This document shows positions 17,183 through 29,509 of a stretch of 64,000 nt of DNA, in pieces. Position numbers and translations under genes: made by a program. The stretch comes from Ottowia beijingensis. GTDB taxonomy: Bacteria; Pseudomonadota; Gammaproteobacteria; Burkholderiales; Burkholderiaceae_C. Below the pieces are notes generated by a model that was not told the DNA's origin, did no database searches, and saw only the letters and a program-made list of their open reading frames with translations. The number at the start of each line of letters is the position of its first letter. The stretch's first letter is position 1. Location: positions 3,038,001 to 3,102,000 of the forward strand of contig NZ_JACCKX010000001.1 of NCBI RefSeq assembly GCF_013423955.1, given 5' to 3'.

Positions 17183-18484
17183 GTGGCCTTGTTTTCGACT
17201 GAGGTACTGAACCCCGGCGTGCAGCGGCGCGAGTTGCTGGGCTGGGCGATGTACGACTTCGCCAACTCGGGCTACACCACGGTGGTCATCACCGCGGTGT
17301 TCGCAGCCTACTTCGTTGGCGGGGTGGCAGGCGGGGCCGACTGGGCGCCGCTGGCCTGGACGGTGGCGCTGTCGATCTCCTACGCCATCGTCATGCTCAC
17401 CATGCCCAGCCTGGGGGCGTGGGCCGATCTGCGCGGCGCCAAGAAGAAGACGCTGATGGTGGTCACGGCCGCCTGTGTGGTCAGCACCGCGGCACTGGCC
17501 TGGGCGCGGCCGGGCAGCGTGGCGCTGGCGATGCTGCTGATCATCGTCTCCAACACCTTCTACTCGTACGGCGAGTCGATCACGGCGGCGTTCCTGCCCG
17601 AACTGGCCCGGCCCGAGGCCATGGGCAAGGTCAGCGGCTGGGGTTGGGCCTTCGGCTACGTCGGCGGCATGTTGACGCTGGCGGGCTGCCTGGCCTATGT
17701 GCTGCATGCGCAGGCGCAGGGCCAGCCGGCGTCGGCGTTTGTCCCCGTCACGATGTGGATCACGGCCGCCGTCTACGGGCTGGCCGCGTGCGTCACGTTC
17801 TCGCTGCTGCGCGAGCGCGCCAGCGGCGTGGCCGCGGTGGGCGAGCCGGCCAGCTTCGGTGCGGCGCTGGGGCAGCTCAAGGCCACGTTCCGCGAGGCGC
17901 GGCGCTACCGCGATTTCATCTGGCTGCTCACCTGCACCATGGCCTACCAGGGCGGCGTGGCGGTGGCGATCACGCTGGCGGCGATCTATGCCGAGCAGAT
18001 CATCGGCTTCGCGCAGCAGGAGACGATGCTGCTGATCATGGTGCTCAACGTCGCCGCGGCAGCCGGCGCCTTTGCCTGCGGCTACCTGCAGGACCGCATC
18101 GGCCACAAGCTGACGCTGAGCAGCACGCTGGTGGGCTGGGTGATCACCTGCATCATCGCCGCGCTGGCCACCACCAAGGGGCAGTTCTGGGTGGCGGCCG
18201 CGATCGCCGGGGCCTGCATGGGCTCGTGCCAGTCCATCGGTCGCGCCATGGTGGGCCTGTTCGCGCCCCGCGCCAATCTGGCGGAGTTCTTCGGCCTGTG
18301 GACCTTCTCCACCCGCCTGGCCAGCATCGTCGGGCCGCTGGCGTATGGCGTCATCACCTGGGTCACCGGCGGCAACCAGCGCGTGGCCATTGCGGCCACC
18401 GCGCTGCTGTTCGTGCTGGGCCTGCTGGCGCTGATGCCGATCAACGTGCAGCGTGGCCGCGCGGCGGCGCTGCAGCCGGTGTGA
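17183..18484 (+). CDS. MFS transporter, UMF1/YxiO-like
   Basis: 433 residues from GTG 17183, chosen because GGGAG lies 8 bases upstream; an in-frame ATG at 17,135 is the alternative. Twelve hydrophobic segments are evident, starting with WAMYDFANSGYTTVVITAVF, the family hallmark. The motif-A-like loop is GAWADLRGAKKKTLM, and the sixth helix precedes a cytoplasmic loop at about residues 210-245. The C-terminal half includes FGLWTFSTRLASIVGPLAYG. The UMF1 family is related to the vacuolar Atg22 exporter, and bacterial substrates are unknown. Convergent with murI. Confidence 0.85.
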   Translation: MALFSTEVLNPGVQRRELLGWAMYDFANSGYTTVVITAVFAAYFVGGVAGGADWAPLAWTVALSISYAIVMLTMPSLGAWADLRGAKKKTLMVVTAACVVSTAALAWARPGSVALAMLLIIVSNTFYSYGESITAAFLPELARPEAMGKVSGWGWAFGYVGGMLTLAGCLAYVLHAQAQGQPASAFVPVTMWITAAVYGLAACVTFSLLRERASGVAAVGEPASFGAALGQLKATFREARRYRDFIWLLTCTMAYQGGVAVAITLAAIYAEQIIGFAQQETMLLIMVLNVAAAAGAFACGYLQDRIGHKLTLSSTLVGWVITCIIAALATTKGQFWVAAAIAGACMGSCQSIGRAMVGLFAPRANLAEFFGLWTFSTRLASIVGPLAYGVITWVTGGNQRVAIAATALLFVLGLLALMPINVQRGRAAALQPV

Positions 18485-18490
18485 CCGGCG

Positions 18491-19377
18491 TCAGATCGCC
18501 AGCGTCGCGACCGCGGGTGCTGCCGCCCCGGCAGTCGCACCAGGCAGCCAGCGCAACGCCGCAGCGTGCAGGGTCTGGGTGGCGCCGGTTGCCAGCAACC
18601 GCAGGTGCCCGGGCGGCGGTGCCACGCTGTGGCCCGGTGAAAAGCGCAGCAGGCCGGTGGAATGCAGCAGGCGCTGGGCATGGCGGGCGACCGGCTGCCC
18701 GGCCTCGATCAGCGTGACGCCCGCGGGGATGCGGTGCGCAATCTGCTCGCGGATCAGCGGGTAGTGCGTGCAGCCCAGGACCAGGGTGTCGGTGGCATCA
18801 CCCTCGCCGCCGAAGGGTGCCAGCGGCGCAAGGTAACGGTCCAGCAGTTGGCGGCTCTGCCCCCGTCGCCGCTCAACGCCCATTGCTCGATCGACGAGGC
18901 CAGGCCGTCGCAGGCGATCGGTGTGAACCGCACGGCCGGGTGCGTCTCGCGCATCGCATCGCACAGGGCGCCGAACTTGCGGCTGGCCAGCGCGCCGCGC
19001 GTGGCCAGCACGCCCACGTGGCCGGTGCGCGTGTGGTGCGCCGCGGGCTTGAGGGCGGGCTCGATCGCCACCACGGGCCAGCCGGGGTTGTCCTGCCGCA
19101 CGGCATGGGCGCCGGCCGCGCTGGCGGTGTTGCAGGCGATCACCAGCAGCTTGGCGCCGTGCGCATCGCGCAGGTGCCGCGCGATGGCCAGCGTGCGCTC
19201 GGCGACGAAGGCATCGCTGCGCTCGCCATAGGGCGTGTGGGCGCTGTCGGCAACGTAGACGACGTCCTCGCCAGGCAAGGTAGTGCGCAACGCCTGCAGC
19301 ACCGACAGGCCGCCGATGCCGCTGTCGAACACGCCGATGGGTGCGGCGCGGTCGGTGCTGTGGCGCGGCGGCGTCAA
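18491..19377 (-). CDS. murI: glutamate racemase (apparent frameshift)
   Basis: Interconverts L- and D-glutamate for peptidoglycan. TTG 19377 overlaps the fumarase TGA (TTGA), suggesting coupling, and puts PIGVFDSGIGGLSVLQAL near the N-terminus. One base is missing in the C5 run at 18,860-18,864; repaired length 295 residues. Catalytic cysteines: VIACNTASAAG (about residue 78) and VLGCTHYPLI (about 190). The substrate loop motifs YVADSAHTPYGERSD and TRGALASRKF are also present. The gene is essential in most bacteria, so a true frameshift is unlikely. Confidence 0.93.
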
Positions 19378-20924
19378 GCGGCCGAGACGGCGATGCCTTT
19401 GAACTCGCCGCTGGCGATGCGCTTTTCCCACTCGGCCGGGCCGGTGATGTGCGCGCTGGTGCCGCCGGCGTCCACCGCCACGGTCACGGGCATGTCGACC
19501 ACGTCGAACTCGTAGATGGCTTCCATGCCCAGGTCCTCGAAGCCGACCACCTTGGCGGTCTTGATGGCCTTGCTGACCAGGTAGGCGGCGCCGCCCACGG
19601 CCATCAGGTAGGCCGACTTGTGCTGCTTGATCGCCTCGATGGCGGCGGGGCCGCGCTCGGCCTTGCCGATCATGGCGATCAGGCCCGTTTGGCTCAGCAT
19701 CATGTCGGTGAACTTGTCCATGCGCGTGGCCGTGGTGGGGCCGGCGGGGCCAACGGCTTCGCCGTCCACCGGATCGACCGGGCCGACATAGTAGATGACG
19801 CGGTTGGTGAAATCCACCGGCAGCTTCTCGCCCTTGGCGAGCATGTCCTGAATGCGCTTGTGCGCCGCATCACGACCAGTCAACATCTTGCCGTTGAGCA
19901 GCAGGGTCTGGCCCGGCTTCCAGCTCGCGACCTGTTCCTTGGTCAGCGTGTTCAGGTCAACGCGCTGGCTCTTCTCGGTGTCGGGCGTCCAGTCCACCTT
20001 GGGCCACAGGTCGAGGCTCGGCGGGTCGAGGTAGACCGGTCCGCTGCCGTCCAGCACAAAGTGCGCGTGGCGCGTGGCGGCGCAGTTGGGGATCATGGCC
20101 ACGGGCTTCGATGCCGCGTGCGTCGGGTACATGGCGATCTTCACGTCCAGCACCGTGGTCAGCCCGCCCAGGCCCTGCGCGCCGATGCCCAGCGCGTTGA
20201 CCTTCTCGAACAGTTCCAGGCGCAGCTCCTCGACCTGCGTCAGCTTCTCGCCCCTGGCGGCCTTCTCCTGCAGCTGGTACATGTCCAGATCGTCCATCAG
20301 GCTCTGCTTGGCCAGCAGCACGGCTTTCTCGGCCGTGCCGCCGATGCCGATGCCCAGCATGCCGGGCGGGCACCAGCCGGCGCCCATCGTGGGCACGGTT
20401 TTCAGCACCCAGTCGACCAGGCTGTCGCTGGGGTTCAGCATCGCCATCTTGCTCTTGTTTTCAGAGCCGCCGCCCTTGGCCGCCACGGTCACGTCCACCG
20501 TGTTGCCCGGCACGATCTCGGTGAAGATGACCGCGGGCGTGTTGTCCTTGGTGTTCTTGCGGGCGAAGTGCGGGTCGGCCACCACGCTGGCGCGCAGTGT
20601 GTTGTCGGGGTGGTTGTAGCCGCGGCGCACGCCTTCGTTGATGGCGTCTTCCAGGCTGCCGGTGAAGCCTTCCCAGCGCACGTCCATGCCCACCTTCAGG
20701 AACACGTTGACGATGCCGGTGTCCTGGCAGATCGGGCGGTGGCCGGTGGCGCTCATCTTGCTGTTGGTGAGGATCTGGGCCATCGCGTCCTTGGCGGCGG
20801 GCGACTGCTCGCGCTCGTACGCGCGCGCCAGGTGTTGGATGTAGTCGGCCGGGTGGTAGTAGCTGATGTACTGCAGCGCGGCGGCGATGGATTCGATCAG
20901 GTCGTCCTGCTGGATGGTGCTCAT
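19374..20924 (-). CDS. fumA: class I fumarate hydratase (4Fe-4S)
   Basis: 516 residues from ATG 20924, close to the usual 500-550 of the two-domain class I enzyme. N-terminal alpha domain: [19 protein letters not shown] (cluster cysteine), [16 protein letters not shown] and [20 protein letters not shown] (cluster cysteine). C-terminal beta domain: [20 protein letters not shown] and [20 protein letters not shown]. Converts fumarate to malate in the TCA cycle; oxygen-sensitive. Its stop overlaps the murI start, and it is divergent from fumC, an oxygen-stable isozyme. Confidence 0.95.
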   Translation of the reverse strand: MSTIQQDDLIESIAAALQYISYYHPADYIQHLARAYEREQSPAAKDAMAQILTNSKMSATGHRPICQDTGIVNVFLKVGMDVRWEGFTGSLEDAINEGVRRGYNHPDNTLRASVVADPHFARKNTKDNTPAVIFTEIVPGNTVDVTVAAKGGGSENKSKMAMLNPSDSLVDWVLKTVPTMGAGWCPPGMLGIGIGGTAEKAVLLAKQSLMDDLDMYQLQEKAARGEKLTQVEELRLELFEKVNALGIGAQGLGGLTTVLDVKIAMYPTHAASKPVAMIPNCAATRHAHFVLDGSGPVYLDPPSLDLWPKVDWTPDTEKSQRVDLNTLTKEQVASWKPGQTLLLNGKMLTGRDAAHKRIQDMLAKGEKLPVDFTNRVIYYVGPVDPVDGEAVGPAGPTTATRMDKFTDMMLSQTGLIAMIGKAERGPAAIEAIKQHKSAYLMAVGGAAYLVSKAIKTAKVVGFEDLGMEAIYEFDVVDMPVTVAVDAGGTSAHITGPAEWEKRIASGEFKGIAVSAA

Positions 20925-21019
20925 GGGGATCCTCTCTAGCGTGTGAATGCTGGCGGCGGCGCAAGGGGCTTCGCGGCTCTGCTACCGTGCCTGAACCCGC
21001 CATTTTGACAGGCCGCCCC

Positions 21020-22423
21020 ATGCCCGACGCTGACACCCCCACGCGCGCCGAGCGCGACACCTTCGGCCCGATCGACGTGCCGGCCCACCGGCTGTGGGGC
21101 GCGCAGACGCAGCGCTCGCTGCAGAACTTCGACATCTCGGGCGAGCGCCAGCCGCGCGAGATCATCCACGCGCTGGCGCTGGTCAAGCGCGCGGCGGCGG
21201 TGGTCAACCAGCGGCTTGGCCTGCTGGATGAGCAGAAGGCCGGCGCCATCGTCGCCGCGGCCGATGAAGTGCTGGCGGGCAGGCATGAGGGCGAATTTCC
21301 GCTGGTGGTGTGGCAGACCGGCTCGGGTACGCAGACCAACATGAACCTGAACGAGGTCATCGCCAACCGCGCCAGCGAGCTGCTGGGCGGCGTGCGCGGC
21401 GAAGGGCGGCGGGTGCACCCCAACGACGACGTGAACAAGGGCCAGTCGAGCAACGACGTGTTCCCCACCGCGATGCACGTGGCGGCGGTGGAAGCGGTCA
21501 CGAACCGTCTGCTGCCCGCGTTGCAGAAGCTGCGCGGCAGGCTGGCGCAGAAGTCGCGCGACTTCGCCGACATCGTGAAGATCGGCCGCACCCACCTGCA
21601 GGACGCCACGCCGCTGACGCTGGGGCAGGAGTTCTCGGGCTACGTGGCGCAACTCGACCACGCCGAGGCCCACGTCCGTGCTGCATTGCCGCACCTGTGC
21701 GAGCTGGCGCTGGGCGGCACGGCGGTGGGCACGGGGTTGAACGCGCCGGCCGGCTACGCTGAGGCCGCGGCGGCCGAACTGGCGCGCCTGACCGAGTTGC
21801 CCTTCGTCACCGCGCCCAACAAGTTCGAGGCGCTGGCGAGTTGCGACGCGCTGGTCCACGCGCACGGCGCGCTGAAAGGGCTGGCCGCCAGCCTGACGAA
21901 GATCGCCAACGACGTGCGCTGGCTGGCCAGCGGCCCGCGCAGCGGCATCGGCGAGATCACGATCCCCGAGAACGAGCCCGGCTCGTCCATCATGCCCGGC
22001 AAGGTCAACCCGACGCAGAGCGAAGCCCTGACCATGCTGTGCGCGCAGGTGATGGGCAACGATGTGGCCATCAACATCGGCGGCGCGTCGGGCAACTTCG
22101 AGCTGAACGTGTTCCGTCCGCTGATCGCCCACAACTTTCAGCAAAGCGTGCGCCTGCTGGCAGATGGCATGCGCAGCTTCAACGACCACTGCGCGGTGGG
22201 CATCGAGCCCAACCGCGCCCGCATCGACGAGCTGGTGCAGCGGTCGCTGATGCTGGTGACGGCGCTGAACCCGCACATCGGCTACGACAAGGCCGCGCAG
22301 ATCGCCAAGCACGCGCATGCGCAGGGGCTGAGCCTGCGCGAGGCGGCGCTGGCCAGCGGCCACGTCACGGCCGAGCAGTTCGACGCCTGGGTGGTGCCGG
22401 CGGCGATGACGGGCGAGGGCTGA
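21020..22423 (+). CDS. fumC: class II fumarate hydratase
   Basis: 467 residues from ATG 21020, the usual length. The signature [17 protein letters not shown] lies at about residues 319-335. Other active-site pieces: [33 protein letters not shown] and [18 protein letters not shown]. Homotetrameric, iron-free fumarase of the aspartase/fumarase superfamily; same reaction as the divergent fumA product. The two genes share a 95-base gap, so their promoters lie back to back. Confidence 0.96.
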   Translation: MPDADTPTRAERDTFGPIDVPAHRLWGAQTQRSLQNFDISGERQPREIIHALALVKRAAAVVNQRLGLLDEQKAGAIVAAADEVLAGRHEGEFPLVVWQTGSGTQTNMNLNEVIANRASELLGGVRGEGRRVHPNDDVNKGQSSNDVFPTAMHVAAVEAVTNRLLPALQKLRGRLAQKSRDFADIVKIGRTHLQDATPLTLGQEFSGYVAQLDHAEAHVRAALPHLCELALGGTAVGTGLNAPAGYAEAAAAELARLTELPFVTAPNKFEALASCDALVHAHGALKGLAASLTKIANDVRWLASGPRSGIGEITIPENEPGSSIMPGKVNPTQSEALTMLCAQVMGNDVAINIGGASGNFELNVFRPLIAHNFQQSVRLLADGMRSFNDHCAVGIEPNRARIDELVQRSLMLVTALNPHIGYDKAAQIAKHAHAQGLSLREAALASGHVTAEQFDAWVVPAAMTGEG

Positions 22424-22815
22424 GCCGGCCCGCGATGCGGTGACAGGGCAGGGGGACTTGTCAAATTATTTGATGATTGAAAAACGCATCCAGCGCCCGA
22501 TGAACGGGCGCCAGCAGCTTCTTTTTTGAAGTTATAAATGGCGTCAATTTGCTATCGCTTGATTAATGCGCTGTGCTGGGTCCGGGCGACGCACCGCGCT
22601 CACGGGGACGCAGGCTTCAGGCGCGCGGCTCTCCGCGCGTGCTGCCCCAGGCGCCGGGCCGCTGGCGCCTGGCCCCCACAGGCGTTAGAGTGCGCCAGTC
22701 AGAGCTTTGTAAGAGCCTGGCCGGATCATGGCCGGGTTTTGGGCTGGTGCCATGCACGCTGCGTGGCTGGCCAGCAGGTTCTGCATTAAGGCAACAACAG
22801 AGGAGACAAGCCAGC
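22424..22815. other. intergenic region between fumC and acs with hairpins and a dispersed repeat
   Basis: No gene. A GCGCCCGATGAACGGGCGC hairpin (about 22,491-22,509) followed by CTTCTTTTTTG may terminate fumC. A stretch CAATTTGCTATCGCTTGATT (about 22,547) resembles the AGCTGCTTGCGC-type dispersed repeat. CCAGGCGCC/GGCGCCTGG (about 22,645-22,670) is a perfect 9-bp stem. The acs promoter must lie in the last 130 bases, and GAGGAGACAAGCCAGC supplies its ribosome site. Confidence 0.5.
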
Positions 22816-24795
<1,980 letters not shown>

Positions 24796-24814
24796 TGCCG
24801 CGACCGTCGCCATG

Positions 24815-24843
24815 AAAAAGCCCGCGCACTGCGCGGGCTTTTT
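24815..24843. terminator. bidirectional rho-independent terminator after acs
   Basis: AAAAA, GCCCGCGCACTGCGCGGGC hairpin, TTTTT. It serves acs on the plus strand and, by symmetry, the cytochrome c gene ending at 24,881 on the minus strand. Confidence 0.88.
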
Positions 24844-24880
24844 CTTGGGCGGCCAGGCCGCAGAGGCGGCCGGGATCGGC

Positions 24881-25192
24881 TTACTCGAGCGTCAGGATCC
24901 AGGCCACGAGCTTCCTGGCCTCTGCGTCGTTGACGCCGGCGTTGGGCGGCATCGGCACCACACCCCAGACGCCGGAGCCGCCTTTCAGGACTTTCTGCAC
25001 CAGCTTGTCGACGGCAGCACCACCGTCCGGCGCGTACTTCCTGGCCACGTCCTTGTAGGAGGGGCCGACCAGCCGCTTGTCCATGGCGTGGCAGGCCATG
25101 CAGTTCCTCGCCTTGGCCAATGCCTCATCGGCCATGGCCGGTGCGGCCGCCGCGGCGAGTGCGGTGGCGAAGGCCCATGCAAGGTGCTTCAT
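24881..25192 (-). CDS. class I c-type cytochrome (c551/c552-like), paralog 1
   Basis: 103 residues from ATG 25192. Sec signal peptide MKHLAWAFATALAAAAAPAM cleaved about after AMA, giving a mature protein of about 82 residues. Haem motif CMACH (about residues 31-35) and methionine ligand in VVPMPPN (about 80). Periplasmic mono-haem electron carrier, of the size and motif spacing of cytochrome c551/552, which pass electrons to terminal oxidases or peroxidases. It resembles the next gene upstream on the same strand (25,346-25,657), an apparent tandem duplication. Confidence 0.92.
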   Translation of the reverse strand: MKHLAWAFATALAAAAAPAMADEALAKARNCMACHAMDKRLVGPSYKDVARKYAPDGGAAVDKLVQKVLKGGSGVWGVVPMPPNAGVNDAEARKLVAWILTLE

Positions 25193-25283
25193 GCGCTCTC
25201 CTGTTTTTGGTCGGACAATTTGTCGACGATTCTAGGCTGCCGTCTTCAGCCGCCGGTGTCGGAGAAACCGGCAAGACACCATG

Positions 25284-25311
25284 AAAAAGACCGCACTTGT
25301 GCGGTCTTTTT
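25284..25311. terminator. rho-independent terminator after cytochrome c paralog 2
   Basis: AAAAA, GACCGCACTTGTGCGGTC hairpin, TTTTT. Located 35 bases after the stop of the minus-strand cytochrome gene. Same design as the terminator at 24,815. Confidence 0.85.
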
Positions 25312-25345
25312 CAGGCAGCCGGCACCAGGGCCGGATGACGCCGGA

Positions 25346-25657
25346 TCACTTCAGGCTCATCACCCAGGTTGCCAGCTTCTTGGCCTCGTCGGCGTTCACG
25401 TTGGCGTTGGGCGGCATCGGCACGGGGCCGAAGACGCCGGAGCTGCCCTTCATGATCCTGCCAGCCAGCAGATCCACGGCGCCAGCATCGCCAGCATGTT
25501 TCTTGGCCACGTCCTTGTAGGCGGGGCCCACCAGCTTCTTGTCAACGGCATGGCAGGCCATGCAGTTCTTGGCCTTGGCCAGTGCTTCGTCCGCCATCGC
25601 CGGTGCGGCAGCGGTGACAGCGGCCAGGGCGGCAAAAGTCAACAGAACACGCTTCAT
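25346..25657 (-). CDS. class I c-type cytochrome (c551/c552-like), paralog 2
   Basis: 103 residues from ATG 25657; GGAG lies 8 bases before this ATG and too close to the one at 25,663. Signal peptide MKRVLLTFAALAAVTAAAPA, then DEALAKAKNCMACHAVDKKL with haem motif CMACH and the ligand region GPVPMPPNANVNADE. It differs from paralog 1 mostly in surface Lys/Arg and in the loop KKHAGDAGAVDLLAGRI. Periplasmic electron carrier. The two genes have separate terminators and ribosome sites, so they may be expressed separately. Confidence 0.92.
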   Translation of the reverse strand: MKRVLLTFAALAAVTAAAPAMADEALAKAKNCMACHAVDKKLVGPAYKDVAKKHAGDAGAVDLLAGRIMKGSSGVFGPVPMPPNANVNADEAKKLATWVMSLK

Positions 25658-25764
25658 CGTCATATCTCCATCATGGGTAGTTGCGCTACAGTGGTTCAAC
25701 GCGATTTTAGGATTGCCGGTTGACCTGAGGGAACTCTAAAACTGGCGCACATCAAGGATAAACC

Positions 25765-26019
25765 ATGTATCTGTTGGGCCTCGGCATCATTTTGTTGCTC
25801 ATGAAGTGGCAGGAAATCGGTCCGGTGGCCACCTGGTCGTGGTGGCTGGTGCTGGCGCCCTTCGTCGGGGCCGCGTTGTGGTGGACCTGGGCCGATGCCT
25901 CGGGCTACACCAAGCGCAAGGCCATGGAGCGGGAAGACCAGCGCAAGCTCGACCGCATCAACCGCCAGCGCGAGGCGATCGGCCAGAAGCCGAAAACCGC
26001 GCCGCCCCGCCGCCGCTGA
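25765..26019 (+). CDS. small Trp-rich protein (TIGR04438 type)
   Basis: 84 residues. N-terminal membrane anchor [20 protein letters not shown], a second hydrophobic, Trp-rich stretch [21 protein letters not shown] (quoted as one motif of conserved tryptophans), then a highly charged tail [20 protein letters not shown] ending in PPRRR. Matches the small Trp-rich family confined to Burkholderiales; function unknown. Monocistronic, divergent from the cytochrome gene. Confidence 0.85.
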   Translation: MYLLGLGIILLLMKWQEIGPVATWSWWLVLAPFVGAALWWTWADASGYTKRKAMEREDQRKLDRINRQREAIGQKPKTAPPRRR

Positions 26020-26149
26020 CATCGACCAAGGCGCGGCAGCCGGGGCAGGGCGCACGGCGGCCAGCACGGAAAGCCATAATCAACGGGCTCGGCGGCTTTG
26101 GGGCCGGCGGGCCCAGTTTCGGTTTTCCTGCTTGCAACGGATCTGCTCC

Positions 26150-28009
26150 ATGCCCACCTATCGTTCCAGAACCTCCACCGCTGGCCGCAACATGGCCGGT
26201 GCCCGCTCGCTGTGGCGCGCCACCGGCATGAAGGATGGCGACTTCGAAAAGCCCATCATCGCCGTCGTCAACAGCTTCACGCAGTTCGTGCCGGGCCACG
26301 TGCACCTGAAGGACATGGGGCAGCTGGTGGCGCGCGAGATCGAGGCCGCCGGCGGCGTGGCCAAGGAGTTCAACACCATCGCCATCGACGACGGCATCGC
26401 CATGGGCCACGACGGCATGCTGTACAGCCTGCCCAGCCGCGACCTGATCGCCGACAGCGTGGAATACATGGTCAACGGCCACTGCGCCGACGCCATGGTG
26501 TGCATCAGCAACTGCGACAAGATCACACCCGGCATGCTGATGGCGGCGATGCGGCTGAACATCCCGGTCATCTTCGTCTCCGGCGGGCCGATGGAGGCCG
26601 GCAAGAGCAAGCTGGCCGTGCCCGGCACGGCACCGGTGCAGTTCAAGAAGCTCGATCTGATCGACGCCATGGTGATGGCCGCCGACAGCGCCGTGAGCGA
26701 CGCCGACGTGGCCGAGATCGAGCGCAGCGCCTGCCCCACCTGCGGCTCGTGCTCGGGCATGTTCACCGCCAACTCGATGAACTGCCTGACCGAGGCGCTG
26801 GGCCTGTCGCTGCCCGGCAACGGCACCGTGGTGGCCACGCACGCCGACCGCGAACAGCTGTTCAAGCGCGCCGGCCACTTGATCGTGGAGCTGACCAGGC
26901 GCTACTACGAGCAGGACGACGAGCGCGTGCTGCCGCGCAGCGTCGGCTTCAAGGCGTTCGAGAACGCCATGACGCTGGACATCGCCATGGGCGGCTCGAC
27001 CAACACCATCCTGCACCTGCTGGCCATCGCGCAGGAGGCCCAGATCGACTTCACGATGAAGGACATCGACCGCCTCTCGCGCGTGGTGCCGCAGCTGTGC
27101 AAGGTGGCGCCCAATACCGACAAGTACCACATCGAGGACGTGCACCGCGCCGGCGGCATCATGGCCATCCTGGGCGAGCTGGCGCGCGCCGGCAAGCTGC
27201 ACACCGACACGCCCACGGTGCATGCGCCCACGCTGGGTGCCGCGCTTGCCGAATGGGACGTGATGGCCCAGCCCGCCGAGGCGGTGCAGACCTTCTACAA
27301 GGCCGGGCCGGGCGGCGTGCCCACGCAGGTGGCCTTCAGCCAGTCGGCCCGCTGGCCCAGCCTGGACACCGACCGCGCGCAGGGCTGCATCCGCTCGATG
27401 GACCACGCCTTCTCGCAGGAGGGCGGCCTGGCGGTGCTGCACGGCAACATCGCGCTGGACGGCTGCGTGGTCAAGACCGCGGGCGTGGATGACAGCCTGC
27501 TGGTGTTCGAAGGCCCGGCCCACGTGGTCGAGTCGCAGGACGAGGCCGTGGAGCACATCCTGAACGACCAGGTGAAAGCCGGCGACGTGGTGGTGGTGCG
27601 CTACGAAGGCCCCAAGGGCGGCCCCGGCATGCAGGAGATGCTCTACCCCACCAGCTACATCAAGAGCAAGGGCCTGGGCAAGGCCTGCGCGCTGCTGACT
27701 GACGGGCGCTTCTCGGGCGGCACCTCTGGCCTGTCGATCGGCCATTGCTCGCCCGAGGCGGCGGCCGGCGGCACCATCGGCCTGGTGCGCAACGGCGACC
27801 GCATCCGCATCGACATCCCGAACCGCCGCATCGACGTGCTGGTGTCCGACGAGGAACTGGCGCGTCGCCGCGCCGAGCAGGACAAGCTGGGCTGGAAGCC
27901 CGCGCAGCCGCGCCCGCGCAAGGTGTCGGCCGCGCTGAAGGCCTACGCGCTGCTGGCCACCTCGGCCGACAAGGGCGCGGTGCGCGACCTGTCGATGCTG
28001 GGCGACTGA
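26150..28009 (+). CDS. ilvD: dihydroxy-acid dehydratase
   Basis: 619 residues from ATG 26150, matching the usual 610-620. Third step of valine/isoleucine synthesis (and of pantothenate supply): dehydration of dihydroxy-isovalerate and dihydroxy-methylvalerate. Iron-sulfur ligands and signatures: [39 protein letters not shown] and the C-terminal [20 protein letters not shown]. Cytoplasmic. Followed after 64 bases by the orphan atpG-atpC pair on the same strand. Confidence 0.97.
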   Translation: MPTYRSRTSTAGRNMAGARSLWRATGMKDGDFEKPIIAVVNSFTQFVPGHVHLKDMGQLVAREIEAAGGVAKEFNTIAIDDGIAMGHDGMLYSLPSRDLIADSVEYMVNGHCADAMVCISNCDKITPGMLMAAMRLNIPVIFVSGGPMEAGKSKLAVPGTAPVQFKKLDLIDAMVMAADSAVSDADVAEIERSACPTCGSCSGMFTANSMNCLTEALGLSLPGNGTVVATHADREQLFKRAGHLIVELTRRYYEQDDERVLPRSVGFKAFENAMTLDIAMGGSTNTILHLLAIAQEAQIDFTMKDIDRLSRVVPQLCKVAPNTDKYHIEDVHRAGGIMAILGELARAGKLHTDTPTVHAPTLGAALAEWDVMAQPAEAVQTFYKAGPGGVPTQVAFSQSARWPSLDTDRAQGCIRSMDHAFSQEGGLAVLHGNIALDGCVVKTAGVDDSLLVFEGPAHVVESQDEAVEHILNDQVKAGDVVVVRYEGPKGGPGMQEMLYPTSYIKSKGLGKACALLTDGRFSGGTSGLSIGHCSPEAAAGGTIGLVRNGDRIRIDIPNRRIDVLVSDEELARRRAEQDKLGWKPAQPRPRKVSAALKAYALLATSADKGAVRDLSMLGD

Positions 28010-28073
28010 AACCGGCTGAGGCGGAGCCGCATCCACGCCGCATGCGCAGGCATGTGCACGGGTGCGTGAGCAC

Positions 28074-28967
28074 ATGTCCGGGGCGCGCGAGATTCGCCAG
28101 CGCATTGCCGCCGTCGGCAAGACGCGGCAGATCACCAGCGCCATGCAGCGCATCGCCTACATCCGCATGGGGCGGGCGCAGCAGCGGGCGCGGCAGGTGC
28201 GGCCTTACAGCCAGTCGCTGTTCCGCATTGTGGCGCGCATGCTCGAGCAGCACCAGGACCACCGCTCGCCGCTGATGGCGCAGCGCGTGCCCGCGCACCG
28301 CGTGGGCATGATCGTGGTGACCACCGACAAGGGGCTGTGCGGCGCTCTCAACACGCGGCTGCTGCACATGTGCATCACGCAGATGCTGTCGTGGCAGGCG
28401 GCAGGGCGCGAGGTGAGCGTGACGGTGATCGGCGCCCGCGGCCTGGGCGCCATGCGCCGCGCCGGCGCGCGCATCGTGGCGCAGGCCGTGGGCGTGGCCG
28501 ACCTGGCGCCCGACGACGTGACCGCGCTGATGGGCGCCGCGGCGGTGCCGCTGCACCAGTTCATCGACGGCCGCATCGACGAGCTGTTCGTGGCCACCAA
28601 CCGCTTCATCAACGCGCTCAGCTTCGAGCCGGTGCTGGCCCGCATCCTTCCGTTCAGCCGCGAGCTGGCCGAGCTGCCCGCGGTGCACGCGGGCGAAGTG
28701 GCGGTGCCCTACCTGTACGAGCCGGAGCCCGGCCCGGTGATCGACGCGCTGCTGCTGCGCTACGTGGAGACCGTGATCTACCGCGCCATCGTCGAGAACG
28801 CCGCCTGCGAGCAGAGCGCCCGCATGACCGCCATGAAGGCGGCCACCGACAACGCCGACCGCATGATCGACGAGCTGACGCACCAGTACCACAAGTCGCG
28901 CCAGGAGGCCATCACGCGCGAGCTGGCCGAGATCGTGGCGGGCGCCGACGCGCTGCGGAGCGGGTGA
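28074..28967 (+). CDS. atpG: F-type ATP synthase gamma subunit paralog (orphan)
   Basis: 297 residues from ATG 28074; an in-frame GTG at 28,062 is possible. Both terminal helices of the rotor shaft are present: [20 protein letters not shown] at the N-terminus and [20 protein letters not shown] with [20 protein letters not shown] at the C-terminus. The central Rossmann-like part has [19 protein letters not shown]. The helix [20 protein letters not shown] differs from the usual AMEMVAASKMRRAQ, a sign of divergence. No alpha, beta, delta or Fo genes are nearby. It overlaps atpC by TGATG. Housekeeping copies are expected elsewhere. Confidence 0.9.
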   Translation: MSGAREIRQRIAAVGKTRQITSAMQRIAYIRMGRAQQRARQVRPYSQSLFRIVARMLEQHQDHRSPLMAQRVPAHRVGMIVVTTDKGLCGALNTRLLHMCITQMLSWQAAGREVSVTVIGARGLGAMRRAGARIVAQAVGVADLAPDDVTALMGAAAVPLHQFIDGRIDELFVATNRFINALSFEPVLARILPFSRELAELPAVHAGEVAVPYLYEPEPGPVIDALLLRYVETVIYRAIVENAACEQSARMTAMKAATDNADRMIDELTHQYHKSRQEAITRELAEIVAGADALRSG

Positions 28968-29409
28968 TGGCCGAGCCTGTCACCACGGGCGGGGCGCCCG
29001 GCTTTCACCTGCAGGTGTCGACGCTGCACGAATCGCTGTTCGAGGGCCAGGTCCGCTACGTCGGCGTGCCCGGCGTGTGGGGCTATCTGGGCGTGCTGCA
29101 GCACCACACGCCGCTGCTGACCGAGGTTGCGCCGGGCCGGCTGCTGATCCGCCCCGTGGCGGGGCCCGAACGGACGATCGAGGTCATGGGCGGCATCGTC
29201 GAGGTGGCGCCCTGGGGCGTGACGCTGCTGGCCGACTACGCCGGGCGCGACGCCCAGGCCGAGGAAGACCGCATGGCCGAGGCGCGGCGCCAGGCATCGG
29301 TGCACGTGCCGTTTGCCGAGCGGCCCATCGGCGCGGCCGCCGTGCGGGCCGAACTGGACGCGGAGCTGGTGCGTTTTTCGCCGCCGCCATGCGCGATCGG
29401 CGGGGGTGA
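28967..29409 (+). CDS. atpC: F-type ATP synthase epsilon subunit paralog (orphan; apparent frameshift at the end)
   Basis: Starts inside the atpG stop (TGATG at 28,965-28,969). [20 protein letters not shown], then [20 protein letters not shown] and [20 protein letters not shown] are the beta-sandwich of epsilon. As given, the frame runs on into lgt without a stop. Adding one T to the T5 run at 29,374-29,378 ends it at 29,409 after [13 protein letters not shown], a natural epsilon C-terminal length (about 147 residues). The fused reading is therefore unlikely to be real. Role: modulates F1 with gamma; here of unknown use without the other subunits. Confidence 0.85.
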
Positions 29410-29493
29410 CCGCGCCGCCGTGCGCACTGCCGGGGTGGCGGCCGTTCGCACAAGGGCGCGGCGCGCCAAGGGTCAGCGTCACCAGGGGCTGTA

Positions 29494-29509
29494 CATAATC
29501 CAGCCCATG
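29494..29509 (+). promoter_or_regulatory. candidate leaderless promoter of lgt
   Basis: CATAAT-CCAGCCC-ATG: a -10-like hexamer exactly seven bases before the start codon, so the predicted transcription start falls on the ATG. The same AATCCAGCCCATG occurs at dnaX (45,818-45,833). Confidence 0.4.

Noticed and set aside
19341..20939. 532-codon open frame opposite fumA, and similar long antisense frames opposite parB, ilvD, ccoG, gloB and the RND genes
   Set aside because: They are mirror frames of real high-GC genes, with His/Gln/Val/Gly-rich nonsense composition.
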